From: Diadophis punctatus similis
Lineage: Eukaryota; Chordata; Lepidosauria; Squamata; Dipsadidae
Direction: 5' to 3'
DNA length: 64,000 nt
Assembly (NCBI GenBank): GCA_023053685.1
Contig: JALIGW010000013.1
Coordinates: forward strand, 18,932,501 to 18,996,500
Shown here: piece by piece, positions 9,764-20,171 of the stretch
How positions within the stretch are numbered: the stretch's first letter is position 1
Layout of the letters: the number at the start of each line of letters is the position of its first letter
Program-made: the position numbers and the translations under genes
Notes under the pieces: generated by a model
Databases searched by the model: none
What the model saw: only the letters and a program-made list of their open reading frames with translations
What the model was told of the DNA's origin: nothing

Positions 9764-11881
9764 TTATAAACTCGAGAATTCTGCTTCCATAGTGGATAAA
9801 CTAATATGTTGTTGCCTAATAGATTTCCACCCTATTAAAGCATTACCCAACATTACCACTATACCTGATGTTGATTTGCGAGTCATTGCATCAGTAGCAA
9901 AACTTGCATCAGCATATGCAGTTAACACTAATTCATTTCTCGGTTCTAAATATAAAGAATAATGTATTGTGTGCTTTAGGTATCTAAGTATTCGTTTAGC
10001 TGCTTGCCAATGCCTTTCATTTGGTTCAGCATTATATCTAGCCAGTTGATTTACGCTATAAGATATATCTGGTCTAGACCAATTACTCAAATATGAGAGA
10101 CTACCAATTAGAGACTGATATATCTCCTTATCAAACACAGGACATTTAGTATCACTATTTGTAAATCCCTGATCCATTGGTGTCTTAGCAGTTTTACAAT
10201 TCTCCAGATTATATCTTTTTAACAATTGGCTAATCTTCTTAGCTTGCGAAATTTTGAATCCTCTATTTGTCTTCATTATATCAAGACCCAAATAATGTTT
10301 AATCTCTCCTAAATTTCTAATCTTGAACTTTCTTTGTAATTCAGAAACAATATCATTTGCTTCTTGTTCAGTCTTTGTTATAATCGCTATATCATCTGTA
10401 AATAATAGCAACAGAGAAATCAAACCATCTTTCTCTCTCCTAAATAAACAAGGATCAGCTATACCAGCTTTAAAATCCATGGAAACTAATTCTTTTACAA
10501 TGCATTTATTCCATTCATAACCTGATTGCTTTAAACCATAAAGACTTTTCTTTAATTTCCAATAATCATTTTTTCCATCATCTTTTAAACCTAATGGCTT
10601 TTTCATATAAATGGTATGTTGTAATGGTGCATGTAGATATGCAGTTTCGACATCTACATGATTAATTATGCATTTATTTTTAGCTGCCCAAACTAATGCT
10701 CCTCTCAATGTATTTGCTCTCAGACTAGGTGCAAATACCTCATCATAATCCTTATCTGATTGAGCAAATCCCTGAGCAACTAATCTTGCTTTATGGGTAA
10801 CAGTGCCATCCACACCAGTCTTTAATTTATACACCCATCTGCAACCTATTGCACGCTCACCTGGTGGTAACTTTACATCTTCATATACCTCAAGATCCTT
10901 TAAAGATTTTAATTCCTTATTCATAGCTTCCTGCCAAGCTACCTGTTCCTTTGTTGGATACAGCTTAAGTTCATTATAATTAGACGGTTCCACATTAATC
11001 TGGCATACAATACTTGCCTGATATCTATCAGGTGGACGTCTCTCCCTAGTTGACCTCCTAGGCAATTTAGTACAAGTTGTTGGAATTTCCTCTTCCTTTT
11101 CCTCCCCTATCGAAGTATCTTCTACATCATCCATAGATGGTTCCTCTATTGAGGATTCTTTCACTATCCTATCATCAGTACTTTTCTTATCAGAATCATC
11201 AGGAAACAATGGATCCTCAACAACGATACTATCTTGTTCCTTGTATTCCTGTTCCAGTTTACTCCATCCAACATGCTCAAGGAATTTAGCACTTGCACTA
11301 CAATATACTCTAGTAGTACCTGGCTCCCAGAATCTAAATGATCTATGATTAGATTCATACCCTACAAAACATAATTTCCGTGCTCTGTGTTGTCCCTTTC
11401 GCCTTACTTGTGTGGGAATATGCACCCATGCTGGTGCACCAAATGTATGCAAATAACTAAGATTTGGTTTCCTACCATACCAATGGGTAAATGGCAATTC
11501 ACCAGTTGTTGCATTCACTACATTGTTCAAAACATGGTTAGCACACATTATAGCTTCACCCCAGAGCCTCTCTGGTAAACCAGAATCTGAAATCATGGTT
11601 CTAGACATAGCCTGTAATGTCTGACCTCTACGTTCAATATGCGCATTATGTTGTGGCCGAAAAGGAGCAGAACGCTTATGTTCAATACCAGCTCTCTTTA
11701 GCATATCTTCAAATCTCTTATTGGTAAACTCAGTACCATTATCTGTTACTAAACTAACCAGTTTCTTTTTCATTTTTCGTTCAACAAACCTTAACCAGTT
11801 TACAAAATGCTGATATGTTTCTGTTTTTGTTTTCATCAGATAACAGAAACCATATCTAGAAAAATGATCAACTATGCTCAA
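9764..11881 (-). CDS. Copia pol: integrase core, reverse transcriptase, RNase H (truncated)
   Basis: 705 codons from the first in-frame Met; the true protein would be a continuation of Gag-Pol. The integrase core shows Asp47 (TDNGTEF) and Glu83 (HIERRGQ), spaced by 35 residues as in the DD35E family; the first catalytic Asp lies in the upstream frame (residue 493). A GKR-rich linker leads to a Copia-type RT (residues about 320-570) with RWVYKLK, VDVETAYLHAPL and the catalytic FTDD at 494-497, a variant of the usual YVDD. RNase H starts near 650 (AYADAS, Asp658) and ends at the TAA after STMEAEFSSL. The enzymes copy element RNA in a virus-like particle and integrate the DNA. The stop removes the end of RNase H, so this copy is probably not autonomous. 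Confidence 0.95.
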   Translation of the reverse strand: MSIVDHFSRYGFCYLMKTKTETYQHFVNWLRFVERKMKKKLVSLVTDNGTEFTNKRFEDMLKRAGIEHKRSAPFRPQHNAHIERRGQTLQAMSRTMISDSGLPERLWGEAIMCANHVLNNVVNATTGELPFTHWYGRKPNLSYLHTFGAPAWVHIPTQVRRKGQHRARKLCFVGYESNHRSFRFWEPGTTRVYCSASAKFLEHVGWSKLEQEYKEQDSIVVEDPLFPDDSDKKSTDDRIVKESSIEEPSMDDVEDTSIGEEKEEEIPTTCTKLPRRSTRERRPPDRYQASIVCQINVEPSNYNELKLYPTKEQVAWQEAMNKELKSLKDLEVYEDVKLPPGERAIGCRWVYKLKTGVDGTVTHKARLVAQGFAQSDKDYDEVFAPSLRANTLRGALVWAAKNKCIINHVDVETAYLHAPLQHTIYMKKPLGLKDDGKNDYWKLKKSLYGLKQSGYEWNKCIVKELVSMDFKAGIADPCLFRREKDGLISLLLLFTDDIAIITKTEQEANDIVSELQRKFKIRNLGEIKHYLGLDIMKTNRGFKISQAKKISQLLKRYNLENCKTAKTPMDQGFTNSDTKCPVFDKEIYQSLIGSLSYLSNWSRPDISYSVNQLARYNAEPNERHWQAAKRILRYLKHTIHYSLYLEPRNELVLTAYADASFATDAMTRKSTSGIVVMLGNALIGWKSIRQQHISLSTMEAEFSSL

Positions 11882-11898
11882 TATATAACAGGCTCCAC

Positions 11899-13335
11899 CT
11901 AAACTGGGTTTCTTAGGTCAATGAGATCAGCAAATACAACCTCTAATGGTTCCTTGGTTTTAAATCCATTTAACCTGTTTGCAGGAATTACCTTGCTCTT
12001 TTCCTGATTGCAAGCATTACAATTTAAATATCTTGCACAAGGTTTTAATTTTATACCATTAGATAACTCAACAGTTTTCTTTAAAATTTTGAAATTTAAA
12101 TGTCCCGTACGTCTATGGAGCAAATGAATACATTTGTCATGAGGCTTTCTATTTTCATAAACTGAATTAGCCTTATTTAATGGACTATCATGGATAATGT
12201 ATAAGCCATCATGCAATCTTGCTGTAACTCTTTTACCTTGTTTTTCAATTAAACATTTATCTCCCTGAAAAGTTACCACAAACCCTGCTTTTACCAATTC
12301 TCTCACAGATAGTAAGTTATTTTTAAGGTTAGGTACATATAACATTGGTAAACTTTCATTAATACATGAACAATATGCATTACCTTCTCCAGATACTCTC
12401 AATTTCCAGCCATTTGCTAATGATACATGCTGGTTACTTTTAGTCATATTAACAAATCTCTCTTTACTTTTAGTTATACACTGAGATGCTCCACTGTCTA
12501 TTATCCAGATATCATGGCTTACAGTTTTATTTGTACTTGATATAGCTACACTGACATCATTATAAGCTCTCTGCATATTACTAGCATTCTGCTTTTTACC
12601 CCTTTTACAGAATCTGGCTATATGACCTTTAGCCCCACAAGAATAACATTTCCTAACAATATAGGCAGTTGAAGACCGTAGTTGTTTCTCTCTCTGTGGT
12701 TCTTCCTGTGGTTGTTTCTCTCTCAGTTGTTTTCTATCTTGCCTTCTTCTAGACTCTTCTAACAGTCTTCCTATTATGCCAGTCAATGTCAGTTCATCTC
12801 TGGCCAAAACTTCCAGTGAAGACACATAATCATCATAAGAGTCATCCAAAGAAGAAAGAATAATATAAACTTGATGCAATTCTGAGAAAATCAGTTCTTT
12901 TTCATGTAGCTCTTGTAATGTTCTCTTCATAAACTCCAAATGAGCTAACATGTCACCACCTTTTAACAAACGTGCTCTGAACAGTTTACGTGTAAGGTGT
13001 ATGTGCGCACCAACACTATCTCGAACATAAAGTCTCTTTAAGGTACTCCAACACTTGGCAGCAGAATCTTCACCATGAATATGGACCAGTTGCTGATCAC
13101 TCAGTGTCAGTCCAATAATACTAAGAGCCTTTTCATTATCCCGGTTAAAGGCAGCTATTTTCTTCTTATCTTCATCATTTGTTGGATCCCAAGCTGTTAT
13201 AGCAGGTGGATTATTAACCACAGTCCATAATCCTTCTTTACGCAAAAGTAAGCTGCACTTCATAGACCAGGAAACATAGTTAGTTCCATCTAACCTGGTT
13301 ATCAGGGATAAGCTACTTGACTGTTCTTGTGCCAT
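11899..13335 (-). CDS. Copia gag, protease and integrase N-terminal zinc domain
   Basis: The open frame begins at 13404, but I prefer the Met at 13335 (residue 24 of the open frame), which starts MAQEQSSS and leads straight into a Copia-type Gag domain (LDGTNYVSWSMK). Numbered from 13404: Gag about 30-245, a CX2CX4HX4C zinc knuckle at Cys253, Cys256, His261 and Cys266 for RNA binding, aspartic protease at Asp303-Ser-Gly, then the GAG-pre-integrase HHCC zinc domain (His427/430 to 435, Cys462, Cys465). The first integrase Asp is residue 493. The frame stops at TAG (11899-11901), eight codons later, although homology continues at once in the -1 frame. That is either a 1-bp deletion or a frameshift site. 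Confidence 0.93.
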   Translation of the reverse strand: MAQEQSSSLSLITRLDGTNYVSWSMKCSLLLRKEGLWTVVNNPPAITAWDPTNDEDKKKIAAFNRDNEKALSIIGLTLSDQQLVHIHGEDSAAKCWSTLKRLYVRDSVGAHIHLTRKLFRARLLKGGDMLAHLEFMKRTLQELHEKELIFSELHQVYIILSSLDDSYDDYVSSLEVLARDELTLTGIIGRLLEESRRRQDRKQLREKQPQEEPQREKQLRSSTAYIVRKCYSCGAKGHIARFCKRGKKQNASNMQRAYNDVSVAISSTNKTVSHDIWIIDSGASQCITKSKERFVNMTKSNQHVSLANGWKLRVSGEGNAYCSCINESLPMLYVPNLKNNLLSVRELVKAGFVVTFQGDKCLIEKQGKRVTARLHDGLYIIHDSPLNKANSVYENRKPHDKCIHLLHRRTGHLNFKILKKTVELSNGIKLKPCARYLNCNACNQEKSKVIPANRLNGFKTKEPLEVVFADLIDLRNPV

Positions 13336-13407
13336 TGTTAATTTAACAGTAAACCACAAGTTAGCTGTCTGAGTATGAAACTGAATATTCACACTAACTC
13401 TCAATAT

Positions 13408-13427
13408 CTCTCTGGGCCCATAACCAG
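13408..13427 (-). promoter_or_regulatory. Copia primer-binding site, half-tRNA (initiator Met) type
   Basis: Next to the 5' LTR the minus strand reads CTGGTTATGGGCCCAGAGAG. The core GGTTATGGGCCCAG is complementary to the anticodon stem-loop of initiator tRNA-Met (…CUGGGCCCAUAACC…), not to the tRNA 3' end. Drosophila copia is known to use a cleaved 5' half of tRNA-iMet in just this way. Confidence 0.82.
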
Positions 13428-13901
13428 TGTTAATGTATTAGCAGAGTATTCCTTGTGTTACCAAGGTTGTGCATACAGAAACGTTTAGATTGAGATCAGT
13501 TGTGAATAAGTACTCAGCCACACACAGATACACTAACTTGAATTAAAATTTACTTTAAGAAATAGCATTTTCCTATAAACAGTCCAAAGTCATACACTTA
13601 ATAGTCATAATGACAATCCAAGTATTATCCAGTACAAGTACATTTTAGCTATAATATATAACTACAACACAGAGAGAAATGCAGAGCATACATACTCTAG
13701 GCCTTGCTCTAATGAGTAGCAGAGACTACACTCAGTAGTAGAGACCAAAGACAAACAGAGAGGGACTCCCATAGAAATAAGCTGTGAACTCTAGCTCCCT
13801 CTTGTGGCAGTCTGCAACACCTAAGCTAAACAGACTTATAGCTGTTAAAAGCTAGACATATATTGTTCTATCCAATATTAGTTATGGTCAGAGACCTAAC
13901 A
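13428..13901 (-). repeat. 5' LTR of the Copia element
   Basis: 474 bp; one base differs from the 3' LTR. The element promoter should lie here. CTCF-like motif at 13792-13810. Confidence 0.97.
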
Positions 13902-13906
13902 GATTT

Positions 13907-14326
13907 ATATTGAGTTTTGTATTTTCTATTTTAACTTTGTTCTGAATAAAATAAAAACAATGTTTAAAAAACACATTGGGTTGATCTCTTCCATTTCCCA
14001 GAGTCCTTGTTTTCACACTATCCTGCCAAACATAAAGCAAAGTTGTGTGGGCTTATGCTGAAGCTGTCTGTGGTACTTTATTCATGGGCTAAAGAAGACA
14101 TGGCATTGTAAGGCAGAGCTGCTCTACCACAGCTCGACATTTTCCTTCTAACAGAACCAAGCAAAACATTTGGGTGAAGCTAGTTTTGCTGACCTGTTCC
14201 AAACATAGGGGTCTTTTAGGATATCTGAAAAACTTCTTCCTCCCTTAAAAGAGATGGGCTGCTTTGATTGGTATCTTTGAAGCTGTTGTCTCTCTCCCTC
14301 TCCCTCTCCCTCTTTAGCCTAGTGCC
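13907..14326. other. Unrecognised sequence split by the Copia insertion (right part)
   Basis: Contains an AATAAA polyadenylation-type hexamer near 13947 followed by A-rich sequence, and a (TCTCCC)n-like run near 14290-14312. No coding frame recognised. Confidence 0.4.
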
Positions 14327-14334
14327 GTGATGGC

Positions 14335-16044
14335 AAACCTATGGCACGCGTGCCACAGGTGGCACGTGGAGCCATATCCAAGGGCACGGGAGGCGTTGCC
14401 CTGTCAGCTCAGCTGATTTCGGCCTTCCGGAGAGGCGAGGCCATTTTTGCCCTCCCCGGGCTTTAGGAAAGGCTCCTCCAAAAGCTGTTCACGTGTGCCG
14501 AGCTGCAGAGTGCCAGAGCTGGGCTGCCCTGTCAGAGGGACGAAGTGAAGCAATGTCAGCCATTTCCTGGTGCCAGAGCCGAAAGGGCCTGGCAGAGCAG
14601 CTATGAAGGCACACCAAAGGTAAGGGGCTGGGACGCCAACAGGGCTGGAGTCGGTCTGCGAGGGAGTGACAGGCAAACTCCATTTTGGCTGAAACAATGG
14701 GTGTTTGTTGGGGTCCGAGGTTTTTTTTGTGGGGGGGAGCTCGATAAAAATGGTGGAGGTGCAAAGTCAACCGCAGGTGGCGCGGCACCCCCACCTGATC
14801 CCTGCCATGCCTGCCGCTCCACCGCCAGCTGAGCCGACCTGGGGAAGGAGCAGCGGGTGGGGCAGGTGGCCACCCAGCCAGCAAATCCTGCCCCATGTGC
14901 AAACGTCAGCGCCGCTGCCTGCACCGCTTGCTCGGAGCTGGTCTGGAAAGGAAAAAAACACAGCCGAATTAGGCAGGACTCGCCTCACCCAGGTCCCTCC
15001 GAATGGGTCTCATTACGTAGCCTCCCCGCTGAACTACCCCAGTGTTCACCCACCCAAAAGGAGCTCGCCCTCCTATCTCTTCTGAGCGCCCGTTCTTTCC
15101 TGCACGAATGAGCTGGAGGCGCAAAAAACGCTTCCCCTCTACTTGCAAGTTGTTACCGGCTTTGCACCCCCCAAGACCAACAAGCTGCCACTACCTGGGG
15201 CCACCGGCTACTACCTGGGTGCAGAGGGGGGTGAAGAGCCAGTAATAAACAGCATGCAGGTAGAGGGGAAGAGCTTTTCACGCTCCCAGCTCATTCGCTG
15301 CAGAAAGCGGGCGCTTGGAAGAGCTCAGAGGGTGGGCTCCTTTTGGGTGGGCGATCAATATCAGGTCACATAATTCAGCGTGGAGGTTACATAGGGAGAC
15401 CCATCAGAGGGACCTGGGTGGGGTGAGTCCTGCCTAATTTGGCTGCGTTTTTTTCCTTTCCAGATCAGCTCCAAGCAAGCAGTGCAGGCAGCAGTGCAAG
15501 AGCTGCTGCAGTTTGTGCACAGCTTGCTTGGAGCTGGTCTGGAAAGGATAAAAGCCTCTGGCGGGGAGGGAGGGAAACCCCAGCCTGCTGTTTCTGCTGC
15601 CCCCACCCCTTCGTGCCTGGCATCAGCGGTTCTCACATTGCCACTTCCCCGGCAGCTGGGGTAAGTGATAAGAGGCACACTGGCCGGGAATGCTCCCTTA
15701 GAAGAAGTCTAAGGTACCAACATTTGCCGGTGCAAACAGCCATGCTGGACGCTGCCCGGAGCGCAAGGCCGGCAGGAGGATGAGGAGCAGTGGCGGCAGA
15801 CCATTCGCGCTGGCAAAGTTTGATGCAGGAGGCTTTCCAGGCCCAAAATGGGCTGAGGGGGCATGTGTGGGGAAGCGTGCATGTGCAGGGGTGGGGCAGT
15901 CATGCACACATGTGCAGGGGGCAGTCATGCAGGCATGCGCAGGTGGGGCACGCATTGCATTGTGGGTGCTGGCACATGCGCGCAATATTGCGGGTGCACA
16001 CACACACTTTTGGCATGCAACCAGAAAAAGGTTTGCCATCACTG
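14335..16044. mobile_element. Large nonautonomous hAT element (1.7 kb)
   Basis: The ends are (C)CGTGATGGCAAACCT and AGGTTTGCCATCACTG with a perfect TSD gcctagtg (14327-14334 and 16045-16052). The first bases are mutated from the expected CAG. The element at 27009-27424 has related ends, and both carry 'gccac..gtggcacg' subterminal sequence. The interior has a very long inverted repeat: about 14925-15200 pairs with about 15225-15480, for example 'ggcaggactcgcctcaccca' against 'ggtgagtcctgcc'. There is no transposase frame; the many overlapping open frames come from GC-rich palindromic DNA. Confidence 0.9.
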
Positions 16045-16935
16045 GCCTAGTGAATCCTTAGCTCATGTACAGCAATATTCCTCTCTCATCCAAGCCTTGC
16101 CAAACTGGGCTCCACAGCTATGCATTCACTATTTACAGATGCATCAGCCAGCTGTGGCTGATCTTGCTTTAGTTGGAAAATTACTGTGGGTCATATTCCA
16201 TTTATTTTTCCCCAGTCAATTCCTGTATCCGTATCAGAGCAAGAACACACACCAGCTAACAAAAATATAGCTTGATTATGTTTATTAAGGATTAGCAAAC
16301 ATCAAAAGCTTTTAAGTGGGGAAAAATCAAGACAAAAGGCAGACAAATCAGAAAAAGCAACTATTTACATTATATATGTATTTAAATATAAAAATGTTCC
16401 AGTGTTACTGGAAACAATACTGTGGGTAAGTAAAGGTTGTGGCCTTTATTATTCCAGTTTTAACCCTTCATGTATATAAGGGGAGCAGAACAGAGATGTA
16501 AAGTAGCATGCCAAGTGATCTATTCTGTTTTCTGCAGACATGATGAAAACAATTTAGAGGATGGTGATGAGATCAAAACTTCTGATAATGGACATTTAAA
16601 TCTTGGCTACTTTTTCTTAAATTTATGGGTGACTTCTCCATCTCTGGATGCCTTTATTCTCTAGTTGTTCAAAATTCTTTGATCTTGATAACAAATAAAT
16701 ATTGATATAATATTTCTTGCTTTCTTGCTGGAACTGAACATTTACTAGAACTTTTAATAACTAAGCCCACCAATTATTATATTGTTTTTTTTGAGACATC
16801 ACATACAATTTGTCTTATAATCAACCTACCTGCTAGCCAGTAAAGAAATCAAAAGATGTTTCTCTCAATTGCCAAATTGTTTCCATGGAATTGTCCTTCT
16901 GAAACTAACCATTTACTGTTTTTCTCTGATTGAGC
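16045..16935. other. Unrecognised non-coding sequence
   Basis: AT-rich; no supported feature. Confidence 0.4.
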
Positions 16936-18017
16936 CAGAGGTGGTATTCTACCAGTTTGGACCAGTTTGGGTGAACTGGTAGCGGCAATTTGGATTGGTT
17001 CGCTGAACCGGTAAATACCACCTCTGGGTGGCCCCGCGACTGGTTGCCAGGTCGCAGCTTGCCCCTCCTGCCTGCTTGCCGCTCGCCCCTTCCAGCTTTT
17101 CACCGCTCGCCCAGCTCACCCCCACCCTATATATGTTGCCTACGCCACACGGTCCAGCTAATTGCCTCTCCAGTAGCCTTGCCAATGCCCGCTCAGCTCA
17201 GTTCAGCTCACCAAAGTAAGCAATGCATGCCGCCCGCTTGCCCTTCGCCTTAGGTTGGGGGCTGGGCCCCCAATGACGCACCATTCCCTGAGGCCCCAGA
17301 GCCGCTGCATGCCTCGGCCAGGTCAGGGAACGCAGCTCCGACCTTGCCCTGGAGCCGCCGCCTACTCGCCACCCGCTCCCTTCACCAGTCACATGCATTG
17401 CCCTGTTTCCCCTCCTTCACAGGTCCTGGCCCTAGCCCCGCTTCCTTCCCCATGATCACCTCTTTCTTCAGGCTTACTTTCCTTCTGTGGCAGCTGGTGG
17501 CAGAGGGGAAGGCAAGCTCTCTATTTTGGTGTGACTGCAAGAAGCCTCCCAGCTGCCACTACTGGGAAGTGGCTGGCAAAGAGGCGGCATCTGGGAGGCT
17601 TCTCGCAGTCACACCAAAAAAGAGAGCTTGTCTTCCCCTCTGCCACCAGCTGCCACAGAAGGAAGGTAAGCCCGAAGAAAGAGGCGGTCATGGGGGAGGA
17701 AGCGGGGAAAGGGGAAAGGAAGAGAAATGGGGTGACTCATGCAACTGGGGAAGGGAGAGCATGCAGAATGCAGAAGGAGGCCTTTGACAGATTAGGCCAG
17801 GCCTGGGCAGAAAATAGATAGAAAGAAAGGCTGCAATAGCTGTAAGTTCAATTTTTTTCCCTACCATGTTCTGTGGACATGGCTTGGTGGGAGATCATGT
17901 GACTGAGTGGCCATGGCCATGATTGATGTCAAGTTGGCCATGCCCACTCAGTCACATGGCCCCCCACCAATCCATGCCCACAGAACCGATAGAAAAAATA
18001 TTTGAATCCCACCATTG
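16936..18017. mobile_element. GC-rich hAT-like element with nested palindromes
   Basis: It begins CAGAGGTGGTATTC and ends near GAATCCCACCATTG. The first 91 bp (16936-17026) is itself a small palindrome ending CCACCTCTG. Inside, two long inverted repeats stand out: 17433-17720 (arms of about 130 bp around the shared 'ctctgccaccagctgccac') and 17877-17997. The TSD is unclear: gattgagc before the element resembles cattgagc at 18013-18020, which would mean a small deletion at the right end. Confidence 0.6.
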
Positions 18018-18516
18018 AGCTGCATTTAATATTTAAATATACATTTAAATATAAATCCACAGTTGGGAAGGTGCTGCTATATTCTAGCTAGATTTTACCT
18101 AGCAGGTTAATTGAGCTGCCCATTGTCTTGGTCAACAGTCCTGCAGATCACCCTGAGACCTTATTAATGCTCCTGCTGCTGTTCCATTAACAAAAGCTTT
18201 TTGTGGCTGCAGGATCCTAGGCAGACATATAATGTGTGCTACGTCCCTTCCCTATTAAAATAGTTCTCAGCACAGTATGTTATTTTTCGACAGAGCACTG
18301 CTCATTTGTTGCTCCGACTGCAGAAAAGACTTTAAAACAATGAAGCTACTCCTGGTTTTTAAGATGGTTTGCTTCTCCCTCTGCTATTTTCCCCGGCAAA
18401 CATAGTCAGGTCATTGCCTTGTGCTCTTCTTTTAACCAAGGTATCTTAATTCACCTTCAAGGTACAAAAACAACCCAAAGGTTATTGAAGTAAGATGTGA
18501 CACAATTTGTATAGAT
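18018..18516. other. Unrecognised non-coding sequence
   Basis: No supported feature. Confidence 0.4.
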
Positions 18517-18785
18517 CAGTGGTAGGTTCCTACCGGTGCGGTCCACTCTATTGCACCGGTAGCGGTGGGCTGGTGACATCACGAAGAGGCTACCGACCTG
18601 GTGCAGTCGGTTGCCGGTCCCTAGGAGCAGCCATCTTTTTTTCAGAATTTCTGGGCGATTTTTTGCTTCCGCGCATGTGCGGAAGCATAATCACACCAAA
18701 ATCTCACGAGGGGGCACGCGTGCGCGAAACATGGTGATGCGCGTGCAGCGCACTGGTAGCAAGGTAAGAGAGCAACCCACCCCTG
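18517..18785. mobile_element. hAT MITE, CAG-GGTGGGTT family
   Basis: The ends are CAGTGGTAGGTTCC and GCAACCCACCCCTG, with TSD gtatagat/gtacagat (7 of 8). The interior holds accggtgcggtccactcta, shared in inverted form with 51312-51828. Confidence 0.88.
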
Positions 18786-19010
18786 GTACAGATCCCTTAC
18801 TCCTTTTAACAAGAACATCAGTCAATCACACAATATCTTGTTTCATGGTACTGAAAGTGAAAAGTGACCAGTTTAGAAACTTAGAAATTCTCTTATTTAT
18901 AATGAATTATATTTTTGTTTCCTGTCTTCCTTCTATGATCTCAGACTGCAAAGCCCAGAATGGAGTGGAATGGAGTGGACAGAATAAAGACACTGCATCT
19001 CCATGGCATC

Positions 19011-19292
19011 AGGGGTGGGTTCTAACTTACCTCGCCACCAGGTTGCTTCCTCCCGCGCCATGTGGGTGCGCATGCTTCGCACGCCATGTGTGCGCACGCA
19101 TGCACAGTGCTGAAAACCAAGCTTCTGCGCATGCACAGAAGCAAAAAAACAAGGTGGTGGCCCTACGGTGCTGTCATTAGAGCCAGTTCGGGGGTGTGGC
19201 CAACTGGCGATCGCTCCCGGTTCAGCGAGCGGGAGGAAATTCCTGCTACTGGTTCTATAGAACCAGTCCGAACCGGGAGAAACCCACCTCTG
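19011..19292. mobile_element. hAT MITE, CAGGGGTGGGTT family
   Basis: The ends are CAGGGGTGGGTTCT and GAAACCCACCTCTG with a perfect TSD catggcat. It carries 'gtaagttagaaccc' and 'gccacgccc'-type blocks in inverted orientation relative to 39101-39394. Confidence 0.9.
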
Positions 19293-20163
19293 CATGGCAT
19301 GGTATTATCATGGTTGATAATACTTCAGATCACATTGAGAAACAGTTAAATATCAATATATTTGTTCACTGATGCCAATATATGTTATTCATTGATCATA
19401 GAAAAGAAATTTAGAAGTTGACTTCAAAAGATGCATCACAAGTGAAAAAAATGCTTTTTTTTTGCTGGTATATCTTTAAGCTCCCAATCATTGCTTGAGA
19501 GAAGGGGAAGGCAAATTGCATGCAGATCTAATGTTTTCCAACCACACATGCATTTTTTTTACTAAACCCGAAGGATAAAAACAGGGCTATATAAATGCTG
19601 CTATTTGGAGGAAAACAAACATACTGGTTAACTAACAGAAGCCATGATTGATGTTAGAAGTTCGCTACTTTGCCTTGGGAACATTGCAGTAGCAGTCTTT
19701 TAATGGGAAAGCCATTCTATAATTTTGCTACCAATTATGTCATGAGGTGACTTGATTTGCCCCCTTTTTTTTCTTTCTAGTTCTTATACTTTTATTATAG
19801 TAATAATAATGTACATCATTTATGAATTATATACACAAAAATGTAAGGTCACAGCTGCCACTTCTTTAGGTGGTGTTGGTCTTCATACACATTGAGTTCT
19901 TCCCAAGAACCTAGGAAGTTGTACATGTATTAACATAGTACTGTATGCCATATGCGAATCCAAGCAATCTGGCCTTTTGTAATTGACAGATGGACAATTT
20001 CATCAATGTGGAAATTTTCTAAGTGCTATTTTTTGGTATGGTACCCTGTGTGCAGATAACCACTGGGTCCAGCATGGCTGGTCTGTGCCATAATCTTTCA
20101 ATTTCAATTTTCAGATCTTGACACGTTGTGATCTCAAATTATATGGTATTGTTGTTACTATTA
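19293..20163. other. Unrecognised non-coding sequence
   Basis: AT-rich, with no gene or repeat ends found. Confidence 0.4.
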
Positions 20164-20171
20164 TTCTAGGA

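Larger units (their letters stand above)
8954..13901 (-). mobile_element. Full-length Ty1/Copia LTR retrotransposon
   Basis: Two 474-bp LTRs (8954-9427 and 13428-13901) flank a 4.0 kb interior. The LTRs start TGTTA and end TAACA, and a 5-bp duplication gattt (8949-8953 and 13902-13906) flanks the element. I find one difference between the LTRs (acat versus atat, near 9182 and 13656), so insertion is recent. Gene order on the minus strand is Gag, protease, integrase, reverse transcriptase, RNase H. Integrase before RT is the defining order of Copia rather than Gypsy. A purine-rich tract adjoins the 3' LTR and a half-tRNA-type primer site adjoins the 5' LTR. Two lesions break the polyprotein: a frame change near 11890 and an in-frame stop at 9764-9766. 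Confidence 0.97.

Noticed and set aside
14404..15783. Many 70-140 residue ORFs
   Set aside because: They lie inside a nonautonomous hAT with a long inverted repeat; there are no transposase or other domain motifs.
16936..18017. gattgagc/cattgagc as a clean hAT TSD
   Set aside because: Accepting it requires loss of the terminal CTG at the right end; left as ambiguous.
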